Assembly (NCBI RefSeq): GCF_000325745.1
Contig: NC_019907.1
Span: 1,470,001 to 1,504,659 of the forward strand
Length of the DNA stretch: 34,659 nucleotides
Direction of reading: 5' to 3'
Source: Liberibacter crescens BT-1
Lineage (GTDB): Bacteria > Pseudomonadota > Alphaproteobacteria > Rhizobiales > Rhizobiaceae
The notes under the pieces are model-generated. The model searched no databases, was not told where the DNA came from, and was given only the letters and a program-made list of their open reading frames with translations. Below are positions 9,719 through 20,100 of the stretch, one piece after another. The position numbers were made by a program, and so were the translations under genes. Position 1 is the first letter of the stretch, and every line of letters starts with the position of its first letter.

Positions 9719-10120
9719 ATGATTGGATTGGTTCTAGTAACTCATGGAAATATAGCTGAAGCTTTTAGTATTGCTGTAGAACATATAGTCGGACCTCAGA
9801 GACTTATCGAAACGATTTCAATAAACCCTGCGGATGATTTAGAACGTTGTCGTCAAGATATGATAAAATCCATAGAAAATGTAGATGAAGGAAAAGGTGT
9901 GATTATATTGACAGATATGTTTGGAGGTACTCCTTCTAATCTTTCTATTTCTGTTATGAAACCTGGTTATATTGAAGTAATCGCAGGCATAAATTTACCA
10001 ATGCTTATAAAGCTTATTGGTGTCAGAGGTGATAATGATATACAGAAAGCTTTGAATGAAGCAGCAAATGCTGGACGAAAATATATAAATGTTGCAAGTC
10101 AACTTTTATTAAGCAAATGA
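9719..10120 (+). CDS. manX: PTS system mannose-family EIIA component
   Basis: This is a stand-alone EIIA domain of the mannose family, accepting phosphate from HPr. His9 in VLVTHG is the expected phosphorylation site, and TDMFGGTPSN near 66-75 is the conserved loop of the fold. The length of 133 residues equals one EIIA domain. No EIIB, EIIC or EIID sugar permease is linked, so it is more likely a regulatory PTS protein than a transport component, as inferred for the same gene set in rhizobia. GGAG at 9704-9707 serves as ribosome binding site. ptsH follows after 10 bp. Confidence 0.9.
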   Translation: MIGLVLVTHGNIAEAFSIAVEHIVGPQRLIETISINPADDLERCRQDMIKSIENVDEGKGVIILTDMFGGTPSNLSISVMKPGYIEVIAGINLPMLIKLIGVRGDNDIQKALNEAANAGRKYINVASQLLLSK

Positions 10121-10130
10121 AGTAATATTG

Positions 10131-10406
10131 ATGCCTACAATCACAAAGGATTTAATTATTATTAACAAGCGTGGCTTACATGCCCGTGCATCTGCGAAAT
10201 TTGTGCAAACAGTAGAAAAATTCCGAGCGACTGTAAGTGTTTCTCGAGAAGGAACAACTGTTGGCGGAAATTCTATCATAGGATTAATGATGCTTACTGC
10301 AAGTCTTGGATCAATTATTAGAATATCTGCAACGGGACCACAAGCAGTTGAAGCATTTAATGCAATTGAACAACTGATAATAAATCGATTTTATGAAGAA
10401 AGTTAG
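10131..10406 (+). CDS. ptsH: Phosphocarrier protein HPr
   Basis: HPr carries phosphate from enzyme I to EIIA proteins. The active-site motif RGLHARAS contains His17, and NSIIGLMML carries the serine (Ser48, equivalent to Ser46) that HprK would phosphorylate, so both regulatory sites are intact. A TTG three bases upstream (10128) is an alternative start; the ATG is preferred, with GAAG at 10119-10122 eight bases before it. Length 91 residues. It is the last gene before a 563-bp gap, where rhizobia have ahcY. No enzyme I gene is in the window. Confidence 0.93.
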   Translation: MPTITKDLIIINKRGLHARASAKFVQTVEKFRATVSVSREGTTVGGNSIIGLMMLTASLGSIIRISATGPQAVEAFNAIEQLIINRFYEES

Positions 10407-10969
10407 CACTTTAAAATATCCTTGTCTTTCTCAAAAATAGATCTTTTATGAATTTCTGTACAATAAATCTCATTCTTTAAGAAGAAAATACGGCTGAATT
10501 GAAAAAACAATGTTACCTTAGCTCGTTAAGCTAAGTATCGTATAAAATATCTCAAGCTATTTATTTTGAAAAAAGAAAGGAAAAAATTCTAAGAAAGTCT
10601 CTTTTGATTAAGATTTAACAATAAAGAAATATATAAAATTCAACTTTTTTCTAAAATTACTTTACTAAAAACTTGATTACATATTCAATAATTCAAAATT
10701 TATTAAAATAGAATATATAAATTATATAACCATCCAAACCCAAATAAAATAGGAAATAAAACATCTTACTTTATATAAAGCTTTAACAAACGACTGTTTT
10801 CAGGGTTCATATGAAAATGGTATTTTATACAATACTCAGAAAAGGGTATTTAAAGAATATTTGTCCCAATTCAGGTATTTATAATTTAAATACGTTTTAA
10901 AGGAATCAAAGATGTTAAAAAATATAAAATAATAAATGATACCAGCATTTTTATCTATTTTACTGATAC
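10407..10969. other. 563-bp non-coding gap (ahcY position in rhizobia)
   Basis: No recognisable gene was found on either strand. Visible items are an AT-rich 7-bp inverted repeat CTTAGCT / AGCTAAG (10517-10523, 10529-10535) without a T tract, a perfect CtrA-type box at 10886-10900, and a tiny ATG frame at 10912 preceded by AAGGA that stops after six codons. In rhizobia this position between ptsH and divL holds ahcY. I could not recover AhcY motifs, so the gene is deleted or decayed past recognition here. Confidence 0.5.
10886..10900. promoter_or_regulatory. CtrA-type box upstream of divL
   Basis: A perfect TTAA-N7-TTAA match, 69 bp before the ATG at 10970 and 138 bp before the alternative ATG at 11039. 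If bound, it would make divL part of a feedback loop with CtrA. Chance occurrence is possible. Confidence 0.35.
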
Positions 10970-13435
10970 ATGCCACAATATGTTTTAAAAGTCGGCATCG
11001 TTCTAAAAAGGTTCTTGATAATAGGCACAACTAAAAGAATGATTACAAGTATAGCAAAAACAGAGATAGGTAATGGAGAACTACTTAATCCATGGATATT
11101 CTCTTACTCTAAAGTTATGATAATCTCAATGACAATTGGAATAATCTCTGCAACTGTTATTTTTATAATTTTCCTTATCCGACAAAAAAAATCTCTAGAA
11201 GGAAGAATAAATGAAATTTATTCTTCTCTTTCAGAAGCTTGCTCCCAATTATCAAAATATCAATCATTAATATATGGAAACAACTGCCGTATTGTTATAT
11301 GGGATGGGCCTAATGGCCATCCTGAAGTCATAGGACAACTCACAACAGATACAGAAATACCTCAAGAGGATGCTCTATTTCTTTCTTTCGAAAATTGGTT
11401 AAAACCTGAATACAATAGTGAATTTGAAAAAGCTTTAGAAAAACTGAGAACAAAGGGTCAAAGTTTTGATCTTCTATTACAATCTAAACAAAATCATATT
11501 TTAAAAGTTGAAGGGAGGGTATCAGGAAGTTGTGCTTTTGCAAGATTTCTAACATTAAAAAATACTGATGAAGAACTCTCTGAGATAAAATTAAAATACA
11601 GTAAATTAAAAGATCATATTTCAATTTTTAAATCACTGTTCAATGTTCTTGATTTTCCAATATGGCAATACAATCAATACGGGCAACTTGTTTGGGTTAA
11701 CAATAATTATACTAAATCTGTGAAAGCAGCAAATTTCAAACAAGTAATCACTGAAAATCGTTCTTTTCTTAATGAAGAAACTCTTAAACGTATACAAGAA
11801 TCTTCTATATTGGGCTTGCCTTTCCATGATAAAATTTCGATTACAGATGACAAATCTCAAAAACTCTATCACATAATAAGCATTTTTGAACCTCAAGGAT
11901 CATCTGGTATAGCGATAGATATATCAAAAACAGATGAATTATATCGTGAATTAAGTCGTAGCCATGAAAGTCACATTAAGACTCTAAACCACATTTCTAT
12001 TCCAATTGCTATATTTGATAATGAGTACCATTTAAGATTTTATAATCAATCATTTGTAGATTTATGGCAAATAGATATTAAGCTTTTAGAAGCTAAACCA
12101 ACTAACGATGAATTACTGGAACTTTTACGTTCGACAAATAAGTTGCCTGAACAACTTAATTGGAAACTATGGAAAGAAAAAGCTCTTTCTATTTACAAAT
12201 CGCTTGAGATATTCAAAGATACTTGGCATTTACCTAATGGACAAACACTTTGTGTGACTTCTGCCCCTCATTTACAAGGAGGAGCAATCTTGATGTTTGA
12301 AAATCAAACGGCTCAAGTTGATCTTCAAACTAAATACAATACTCTTGTAAAAGTACAAGGAGAAACTATAGACCATTTATCAGAGGGCGTTGCTGTTTTC
12401 GGTCCAGATGGAAGAATCAAACTATCAAATCCTACATTTCGATTATTATGGGGGATTACAGAAGAACAAGTATGCTCTGGAACTCATATCAGCAGCATCG
12501 TTTTAACGTGCTCAAAATACTACAATAAACCAGATGGTTGGAAGCTTTTTGCTGCAATAATTACTAGTTTTGAAGACGAACGTAAAGCTTTAAAAGGAAA
12601 GCTCGAACTATTATCTGGTTTAGTTTTAGAGTATTCTGTTATTCCTTTACCTAATGCACAAACTATACTGACATTTGTTAATGTAACTGACTCTGTTCGA
12701 GCAGAACGAGCATTGACTGAAAAGAATGAAGCACTTCGTAAGGCGGATGAAATAAAAAATGATTTTGTTCAACATGTTTCTTATGAATTACGTTCTCCTC
12801 TCACTAATATCATAGGCTTTACAGACTTATTGAAAACTCCTGCTGTAGGAAATTTAAACTCTCGACAATCTGAATATATTGACTATATTTCTACTTCATC
12901 ATCTCTTTTATTAACATTAGTAAACGATATTCTAGATCTTGCTACCGTTGATGCTGGAATCATGCAGTTGAATTACATTGAAATTGCTTTAGATGACCTT
13001 CTTGATGATATAGCAACACGTATTTCTGACAAGATCCATAAAAGTGATTTGACTTTAGAAATTATCGCACAAAATTCACTTGGTTCTATTATTGCTGATC
13101 AACAACGTTTAACACAAATTTTTATGAAACTCCTTGGAAATGCAGCAAATTTTGCTCCCAAAGGATCAATAATAACCTTAAAGGCTTCTCGTGATGGAAA
13201 TAATTTTGTTTTCTCAATTACAGATACTGGCCCAGGAATATCTGAAGATATGCTTAAAACTGTATTTAATCGATTTGCTTCAGGTTCACATCATGGTAAA
13301 CGTGGAGGCGCAGGTTTAGGACTGTCTATTGTTGAAAGTTTTGTAAATCTTCATAATGGAAAGGTTTTTATTGAAAGTTCCGCTAATAAAGGAACAACAG
13401 TTACTTGCTGCATTCCTTCAAAGGAAATTTTATAA
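10970..13435 (+). CDS. divL: DivL-type non-canonical sensor kinase with Tyr in the H-box
   Basis: A membrane-anchored multi-PAS protein with a histidine-kinase core, matching DivL, which in Caulobacter binds CckA and steers CtrA phosphorylation. A single membrane segment lies near 47-71. PAS-like regions occupy about 100-570 (for example FNVLDFPIWQYNQYGQLVWV near 224, IDHLSEGVAVFGPDGRI near 467). The H-box reads QHVSYELRSPL with Tyr605 where histidine kinases have His, the DivL hallmark. The ATPase lobe is intact: LGNAANFAPKG, TDTGPGI and GGAGLGLSIVESF. Length 821 residues. The start is uncertain: ATG 10970 lacks a clear ribosome site, and ATG 11039 (MITSIAKTE) is a fair alternative. It precedes tsaE by 33 bp. 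Confidence 0.88.
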   Translation: MPQYVLKVGIVLKRFLIIGTTKRMITSIAKTEIGNGELLNPWIFSYSKVMIISMTIGIISATVIFIIFLIRQKKSLEGRINEIYSSLSEACSQLSKYQSLIYGNNCRIVIWDGPNGHPEVIGQLTTDTEIPQEDALFLSFENWLKPEYNSEFEKALEKLRTKGQSFDLLLQSKQNHILKVEGRVSGSCAFARFLTLKNTDEELSEIKLKYSKLKDHISIFKSLFNVLDFPIWQYNQYGQLVWVNNNYTKSVKAANFKQVITENRSFLNEETLKRIQESSILGLPFHDKISITDDKSQKLYHIISIFEPQGSSGIAIDISKTDELYRELSRSHESHIKTLNHISIPIAIFDNEYHLRFYNQSFVDLWQIDIKLLEAKPTNDELLELLRSTNKLPEQLNWKLWKEKALSIYKSLEIFKDTWHLPNGQTLCVTSAPHLQGGAILMFENQTAQVDLQTKYNTLVKVQGETIDHLSEGVAVFGPDGRIKLSNPTFRLLWGITEEQVCSGTHISSIVLTCSKYYNKPDGWKLFAAIITSFEDERKALKGKLELLSGLVLEYSVIPLPNAQTILTFVNVTDSVRAERALTEKNEALRKADEIKNDFVQHVSYELRSPLTNIIGFTDLLKTPAVGNLNSRQSEYIDYISTSSSLLLTLVNDILDLATVDAGIMQLNYIEIALDDLLDDIATRISDKIHKSDLTLEIIAQNSLGSIIADQQRLTQIFMKLLGNAANFAPKGSIITLKASRDGNNFVFSITDTGPGISEDMLKTVFNRFASGSHHGKRGGAGLGLSIVESFVNLHNGKVFIESSANKGTTVTCCIPSKEIL

Positions 13436-13468
13436 AAATAAACTTCAAAGCTGCGCTCAACTTATTTT

Positions 13469-13948
13469 ATGGATATTTTTTCTTTAAGCATTTTTTTACC
13501 CAACGAATACGAAACAATCCGTTTTGGAAAGTATCTCGCACATAGATTAAATCCTAGAGATTGTTTAACACTATCAGGAGATATCGGTGCAGGAAAATCT
13601 GTTCTAGCACGTGCTATAATACGTATTTTATCCGAAAACGATATACTAGAAGTCTTAAGTCCAACTTTTACACTAATACAAATTTATGACGCTAAAATCC
13701 CAATAGCTCACTGCGATTTTTATAGACTGTCGACTCAACAGGAGTATATCGAACTGGGATTGGATGAAATTTTAAATGAAGGAATATGCATCATCGAATG
13801 GCCTGAAATAATAAGGGACTTCCTCCCTTGTTTTAGTATAAGTATTCACATCAAAGAAGAAAATAATGGACGAAATCTAATCATTTCTTCAAAATATTTT
13901 ATAATGAAACGTATTTTCCCATCATTGAATTATAGAATATCGAAATAA
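13469..13948 (+). CDS. tsaE: tRNA threonylcarbamoyladenosine biosynthesis ATPase TsaE
   Basis: TsaE is the ATPase that works with TsaB and TsaD to place t6A37 on ANN-decoding tRNAs. The 159-residue protein has Walker A GDIGAGKS at 37-44 (Ser in place of the commoner Thr), SPTFTL near 68, HCDFYRL near 85 and the EWPE segment near 111, all family landmarks. In rhizobia, TsaE is fused to or followed by a phosphotransferase and a sugar-nucleotidyltransferase gene; here it ends without an extra domain and the next gene is addB, 57 bp on. Confidence 0.92.
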   Translation: MDIFSLSIFLPNEYETIRFGKYLAHRLNPRDCLTLSGDIGAGKSVLARAIIRILSENDILEVLSPTFTLIQIYDAKIPIAHCDFYRLSTQQEYIELGLDEILNEGICIIEWPEIIRDFLPCFSISIHIKEENNGRNLIISSKYFIMKRIFPSLNYRISK

Positions 13949-14005
13949 AGAATATTACTTTCTTTTAAGTTATGATATTTCAATCTAAAAGATTAGACTT
14001 AAACC

Positions 14006-17000
14006 ATGAGAGATTGCAATCAACCCCGTATTTTTACTATCGCTCCGGGTATTCCCTTTATTAGGGAAATGATCCTTGCTCTTCTAGATGGTCGAATTAT
14101 AGAAAGTTTCCAGTATAAACCATCCAATCCTTTATCTCTTGCTTCGGTTACAATTTATGTCCCAACAGAACAGGTAAAACAAGCTTTACGCTCAGAGTTT
14201 TTAGAAATTATAGGAACAACATCAACTATTCTTCCATTGATCAAATCTTTGGGGAACACCTTCGAAGAAGAAGACTTTACAAATCAAGAATTTAAATTAA
14301 CACCTGATCTTAATTCACCTCTATCTGGCATAGCAAGACTATTAGAGCTGGCGCGTTTAATTATAGTGTGGCGCAATCGTTTACCTGATTCGATACGGGA
14401 CATCCATTCTAATTCACCTATTATTGCACCAGCGAGTCCTGCAGATGCTATCTGGCTTGCTAAAAGTCTAGCAGAATTAATTGATACAATGGAAGCAGAA
14501 GAAAAGAATTTAGAAAATCTTCATTTTTTAAATCATGAAAAATATGGTGACTGGTGGATTCTTACATCAGAATTTTTGAAAATTGCCAGTCAATATTGGA
14601 GAGAGAGGCTCTCTGAACTTAATCTATCTTCGCCTGTTCTCCATCAAATAGCACTGATCAATATTGAAGCAGAACGACTCATAAAAGAAGGTACAAAAGG
14701 ACCTGTAATAGTTGCAGGTTCTACTGGATCAGTATTAGCAACTTCAAAACTTATATCAGTAATAGCCAAAGACCCTAATGGTGCAATAATCCTTCCAGGA
14801 CTTGATGTTTCTATGCCTGAAACATTATGGGATATAATAGCTAACGATTCTAATTCTCATGAAAAGAAAAATTTTACTTCTGCAACTCATCCACAATATA
14901 CCTTGGCTAAACTTTTAAAATATTTAAAAATTGAACGGAAAAACGTAATAAGTTTAGGGAAACTTGATAAAAAACTTCAGCTACGTTCTTTTATCATCTC
15001 ACAGGCGCTTGCCCCATTAACAGAAGACAATACCTGGCATGTTTCTCATTCAAAACAAGAAAATAAGGATTTTGATACTGCTTTTTTTGATGTAGCTCTT
15101 ATTGAAGCAAAAAATGAACGAGAGGAGGCTACAGCTATAGCTGTAGCGCTTCGACTTGCACTGGAACGTCCTGGATTCAAAGGAAGAAAATCAAAAGCTG
15201 CATTAATAACTGCTGATCGCAATTTAGCGCGTCGCGTAAAAATAGAATTAATGCGTTTTAATATAGAGGTCGATGATTCAGCAGGTATGCCATTATCAAT
15301 GACACTCAAAGGATCCCTACTCAAACTGTTACTAGAAGCAACTTTAAAACCCAGCAATCCAATTTCTATTTCTTCTTTTATCAAGCATCCTTTAGCTCGA
15401 TTTGGATTTTTAGAAAAAAAATTATCTATTGCAAAAAATGCATTAGAGATTATTGCATTACATAGTAGAATGAATGGCTACGGAATTGCAGACCTAAAAT
15501 CTTGGGTCCTGGAAAAACTTTCAGAGCAGAAAAAAGAAAAATATTCTCCTCGTTGGCGTTCTAGGTTACCTGAGGATTCTGCCGAGCTTGCTATAGAATT
15601 AGCGAGCGCTATTACTAATGCTGTTCAACCTCTTATTAGCTCTCTTTCTTCTCAATCTTTTAAAACAAGTGAGTGGGCATATCGTACTGCCTGTTCATTA
15701 GAATCAATTTGTACTGATGAAAATCATAACCTTTATAATTTATGGTCAGGAACAGAAGGAGAACTTCTTGCTTCTTTTTTTACAGATATTATAGAAACCG
15801 ATGGACATATAGAAGCAAACGGTCCTGAATGGATAGAAATTGTCGCAGCGCTAATGGCTGGAAAAACAGTGAGGCCTAAACCTTTAAGATATCCACGTAT
15901 CTTTTTGTTTGGGACAATAGAATCCAGGCTATTAGATGTAGATACATTAATCCTAGGTGGGCTTAATGAAGGGATTTGGCCAAGTCAACCTCCTAAAAAT
16001 CCTTTTCTTTCCCGTATGATGAAAGCTGATATAGGCTTGGAACCTCCAGAAAAACGCATTGGTCAAGCAGCACATGATTTCGAAATGGCCAATGGAACGA
16101 ATTATCTCATCTACACCCGTTCTTTGCAAAAAGAATCTGTCCCAACAATCGCTTCACGTTGGCTACAAAGACTTTTAGCATTAGGAGGCAAAAATTTTAC
16201 TGCAAATTTAAAAGAAAGAGGAAACCGTTATTTAGAGTGGGCACATCTTTTAGATGTTACTGAAAAACAATTACCCGCTAAACGTCCGTCTCCTTATCCA
16301 CTTTTACAAATACAACCTAAAATATACTCTTTTTCAGAAATTAAAAAACTCATACACGATCCATACTCTATTTATGCAAAAAAAATCCTGAAATTAGATC
16401 CGATGCCTCAACTTCAAGATGAACCTTCTTTAAAAGAACGTGGTTCTCTTTTCCACAAAATAATTTCGGAATTTATACAAGACAGATACAATAAAAACAC
16501 TTTGGAATTCATCCAAGCTATGGATTACACGATAGAATCTTTTTTTGAAAAAGAAAAATTACCACCTCATATTGAATTGATTTGGAAGCATCATTTTCGT
16601 AAAATAGCATATTCTTTCCTTGTATATGAAGAAAATCAACAACCTTATATCAGCCAAGTTTTCTCTGAAATTCACGCCAGTATGGATATTCCTTCTATTG
16701 GAATTACATTAACTGGTTTTGCTGATCGTATAGATATCTTAAAATCAGGTTTTGCTCGTATCATAGATTATAAATCTGGCAATAATCCTAGTAAAAATGA
16801 TGCAAAAAATCTTATAGATCCACAACTAGCATTAGAAGCTGCTGCTCTTCGGGAAGGAGCATTTAGTCTTGTTGGCTGTCAAACCCCTCAAGATCTCTTT
16901 TACATACGACTAAAACCAGACTTTCAACGTGATTCTATTGTTAACACCGATTCGAACAAGAATGATGCTACATTATTTATAGAAGAACTCTCTAAAAAAG

Positions 17001-17152
17001 CTCTGGAACAACTCATCCAATTTATCAAATTACTTCAAAATGGCGAAAAACCATTCATATCATGCCTTCGTCCTTCAAAGAAATATAATTTTATTGATGA
17101 ATATCATCATCTTGCTCGCGTAGCAGAATGGGAAACAAATTATGAAGAATGA
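14006..17152 (+). CDS. addB: Double-strand break repair protein AddB
   Basis: AddB is the second subunit of the alphaproteobacterial AddAB helicase-nuclease that resects double-strand breaks for RecA loading, the counterpart of RecBCD. The 1048-residue protein starts FTIAPGIPF, has no Walker A, as I recall is usual for the alphaproteobacterial form, and contains the conserved FGTIESRLLDVDTLILGGLN region near 638-657. The C-terminal PD-(D/E)XK nuclease domain has GFADRIDIL followed by RIIDYKSGNN with catalytic Asp921 and Lys923. The end overlaps addA by 11 bp, ensuring paired synthesis. Intact and normal length. Confidence 0.94.
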   Translation: MRDCNQPRIFTIAPGIPFIREMILALLDGRIIESFQYKPSNPLSLASVTIYVPTEQVKQALRSEFLEIIGTTSTILPLIKSLGNTFEEEDFTNQEFKLTPDLNSPLSGIARLLELARLIIVWRNRLPDSIRDIHSNSPIIAPASPADAIWLAKSLAELIDTMEAEEKNLENLHFLNHEKYGDWWILTSEFLKIASQYWRERLSELNLSSPVLHQIALINIEAERLIKEGTKGPVIVAGSTGSVLATSKLISVIAKDPNGAIILPGLDVSMPETLWDIIANDSNSHEKKNFTSATHPQYTLAKLLKYLKIERKNVISLGKLDKKLQLRSFIISQALAPLTEDNTWHVSHSKQENKDFDTAFFDVALIEAKNEREEATAIAVALRLALERPGFKGRKSKAALITADRNLARRVKIELMRFNIEVDDSAGMPLSMTLKGSLLKLLLEATLKPSNPISISSFIKHPLARFGFLEKKLSIAKNALEIIALHSRMNGYGIADLKSWVLEKLSEQKKEKYSPRWRSRLPEDSAELAIELASAITNAVQPLISSLSSQSFKTSEWAYRTACSLESICTDENHNLYNLWSGTEGELLASFFTDIIETDGHIEANGPEWIEIVAALMAGKTVRPKPLRYPRIFLFGTIESRLLDVDTLILGGLNEGIWPSQPPKNPFLSRMMKADIGLEPPEKRIGQAAHDFEMANGTNYLIYTRSLQKESVPTIASRWLQRLLALGGKNFTANLKERGNRYLEWAHLLDVTEKQLPAKRPSPYPLLQIQPKIYSFSEIKKLIHDPYSIYAKKILKLDPMPQLQDEPSLKERGSLFHKIISEFIQDRYNKNTLEFIQAMDYTIESFFEKEKLPPHIELIWKHHFRKIAYSFLVYEENQQPYISQVFSEIHASMDIPSIGITLTGFADRIDILKSGFARIIDYKSGNNPSKNDAKNLIDPQLALEAAALREGAFSLVGCQTPQDLFYIRLKPDFQRDSIVNTDSNKNDATLFIEELSKKALEQLIQFIKLLQNGEKPFISCLRPSKKYNFIDEYHHLARVAEWETNYEE

Positions 17153-20100
17153 TATTCTATCAAAAACAATCTCTAAAACAGAAGACTGGATCAATTGGAC
17201 AGAAAAACAACAATCACTCGCTTCAGATCCTCGACGCTCTGTATGGGTTTCTGCTAATGCAGGTTCAGGAAAAACACACGTGTTAGCACAGCGGGTAATA
17301 CGCCTATTACTTGCAAAATATAAGCCATCTTCTTTATTGTGCTTGACTTATACAAAAGAAGCAGCTTCAGAAATGTCAAATCGCGTCTTTGAAAAACTTG
17401 CTGAATGGACATGTTTATCAGATGATGAACTTTCAAAGCAAATTATAAAAATAGAAGGTAAAGAACCTGATAAAAAAAAACTCATCGAAGCCCGTAATCT
17501 ATTCATCAAAGCACTAGAAACACCAGGAGGTTTAAAAGTACAGACGATACATGCATTTTGTGAAGCAATTTTACAGCAATTCCCATTAGAAGCAAACATT
17601 GCAGGACATTTTTCTGTTATTGATGACCTCTCCAAACAAAAAATTATACAAGAAGCACAACAATTAATGTTGTCTTCCATTGCAAAAGATACCAACAGCT
17701 TACTTAATAAGTCTTTTAAAAGAATAATTGATCTTGTTGATGAAAAAGAAATTACTGAATTAATTTCACAAATTGTGACTCATCGTCATGCTCTAAAAAG
17801 CTTTTTTTCTTTTGCTGCTGTAAATGGCGGAGAAGAAGCAGTTTTACGGGATCGTTTTGGTTTAGAAAAACAACAAGACTACACTAAACTACTGAGTAAT
17901 CTTTGGCCATTACCAAATTTTGAATATAAAGAATTTGTAAAATTATTACGTGAAGATAATGGTATAAAAGCTCTAGAGAGAGCAGAAATTCTTGAAAAGA
18001 GTGCTCTCGAAATTGATCCCCTTCAACGCTTTGAGCTCATCAAAAGAATTTTTTTGACTCAAGAATTGCAGCCCCACAAAAGAATAATTACTAAATATAT
18101 AAAGGAAAAAGCACCTCATCTAGAAAAAACGATTAAGAACCTGCAAGAATATATTTTTACATTTTGTAATCATTTTAACATCGCTAAAATGATGGAACAT
18201 ACTTTGTTGGTCTTAAATTTCGCCAACAATTTTATTGTAAAACATGAAGAATTGAAAGCAAAGTACAGTGTACTTGATTTTGAAGATTTAATTATTCGTA
18301 CTGCTCATCTTCTTAAAAAAAGTGACGTTGGTGCATGGATACGCTATAAACTTGATCAAGCAATTGATCATATATTAATAGATGAAGTTCAAGATACTAG
18401 TCCAATTCAATGGGAAGTCATTCGTGCTTTAACAGAAGATTTTTTTTCTGGAGAAAATGCACATTTACGTACATTATTTGCAGTAGGCGATAGAAAACAA
18501 TCCATTTATTCTTTTCAAGGTGCAAGGGCCGATCGTTTTTCTCTTGAAAGTCAAATAACACGCTCTCATGTCATAAATTCTGGTCAACTTTTCTCGACAG
18601 TACAGCTCCCATTATCTTTTCGATCAACTGCTGATATACTGAGTGCTGTTGATAAAGTCTTTTCTTTTAAAGAAAATGCGAAAGGTCTTGCCACAGAAAG
18701 CAAAGATATTATACATCACTCTAACCGTATTGGAGAACCTGGAACTGTTGATGTATGGGAAACAATCTTCTCAGAGAAAAATCCCAAACAAGAAGACGAC
18801 TGGGTTAGTTACTTCAAACATATTCCCCAAAATGCTCCCTCTGTTATTCTGGCACAGCGTATTGCCGATACTATTTTAAATATGATAGAAAATGTAACTA
18901 TCATTAATAATGGCAAAAAAAGACTTATCGTTCCAGGCGATATTTTAATACTGGTACGTAAACGTAATTCTTTTATAAATTGTTTAACTCGAATACTAAA
19001 AAACTCTAACAAGATCCCTGTTTCAGGGCCTGACAAATTAAATCTTACTGATCATATTGCCGTGCAAGACCTTATTGCTCTTGGTCGTGTTATCTTATCA
19101 CAAGAAGACGATTTATCACTCGCTTCATTATTGAAAAGTCCCTTATTTTCTCTCTCTGAAGATGAAATCTTCGAACTTTCCGCAATGCGAAAGACATCAG
19201 AAAGCGTATTTAGTCATCTTAATCGACTTGCTACTGCTGGTCATCCAGTTTTTATTGGTGTATGGGATAAACTTAATAGCTTAATTATTCTATCACAATC
19301 CTGTTCAGCATATGATTTTTTTTCTCTAACTTTAGGTCAAAAAGGTGGTCGAAAGAATTTTCTTGCCCGTTTTGGTAACGAAATTAATGATATTCTTGAT
19401 GAATTTATGAATTTTGCACTTAAAAAAGAACAAGATGGTTTTATTACTCTTCAAGAATTTATCTCAATAATAGAGAAGGAAGCCCCTATTATAAAAAGAC
19501 AACACAATCAAAATTTCAACGAAGTAAGAATAATGACTGTCCATGCTTCTAAAGGTTTAGAAGCTCCTGTCGTTTTTCTTGTTGATGCCGGTACAAAAGC
19601 ATTTTCTAAACAACATGTAAAAAAATTACGTTTATTAACCTCTGATAATAACCAGAATGAAACTTCTATCCCTGTCTGGATTCCAAGTTCTGATTTTGAC
19701 AATACTGTTAACTCCGAAGATCTAAACTGTTTGAAAAACTTAGAACAAGAAGAATATCATCGTCTTCTTTATGTCGGCATGACTCGTGCTGCAGATAGAT
19801 TGATCATTTGTGGTTACGGTAGCACAAAAAACAATGAAGGAACATGGAGTGATATTGTTACAAAAGCTTTTACTGGGGATGAAAGAGCTAAAGAAACTAC
19901 TTTCTATGGTTTAAATGAAACATGGAAAGGCTTACAATGGCGTACATATTGTACTGAACAAGTCCCTTTTGAAGATGAAATATTTAAACCAAAATTTGAA
20001 GATACAAAAAAAATTCCAGAAGAACTTCTTATACCCCCAGAAAATCAATACATATTACCATACTTTATAAATCCATCAAATATTGAAAATATCGGTCCAT

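Noticed and set aside
10517-10535. 7-bp inverted repeat CTTAGCT / AGCTAAG as a ptsH terminator
   Set aside because: It lies 110 bp after ptsH and has no T tract on the plus strand.
10912-10932. Six-codon ATG frame with AAGGA upstream, as a leader peptide for divL
   Set aside because: Too short and featureless (Leu, Lys, Asn, Ile, Lys); AAGGA occurs easily in this A-rich DNA and no attenuator hairpin follows.
15046-15384. 112-codon open frame on the minus strand inside addB
   Set aside because: A Ser/Ala/Arg-rich shadow of the addB coding frame with no family resemblance and no ribosome site.
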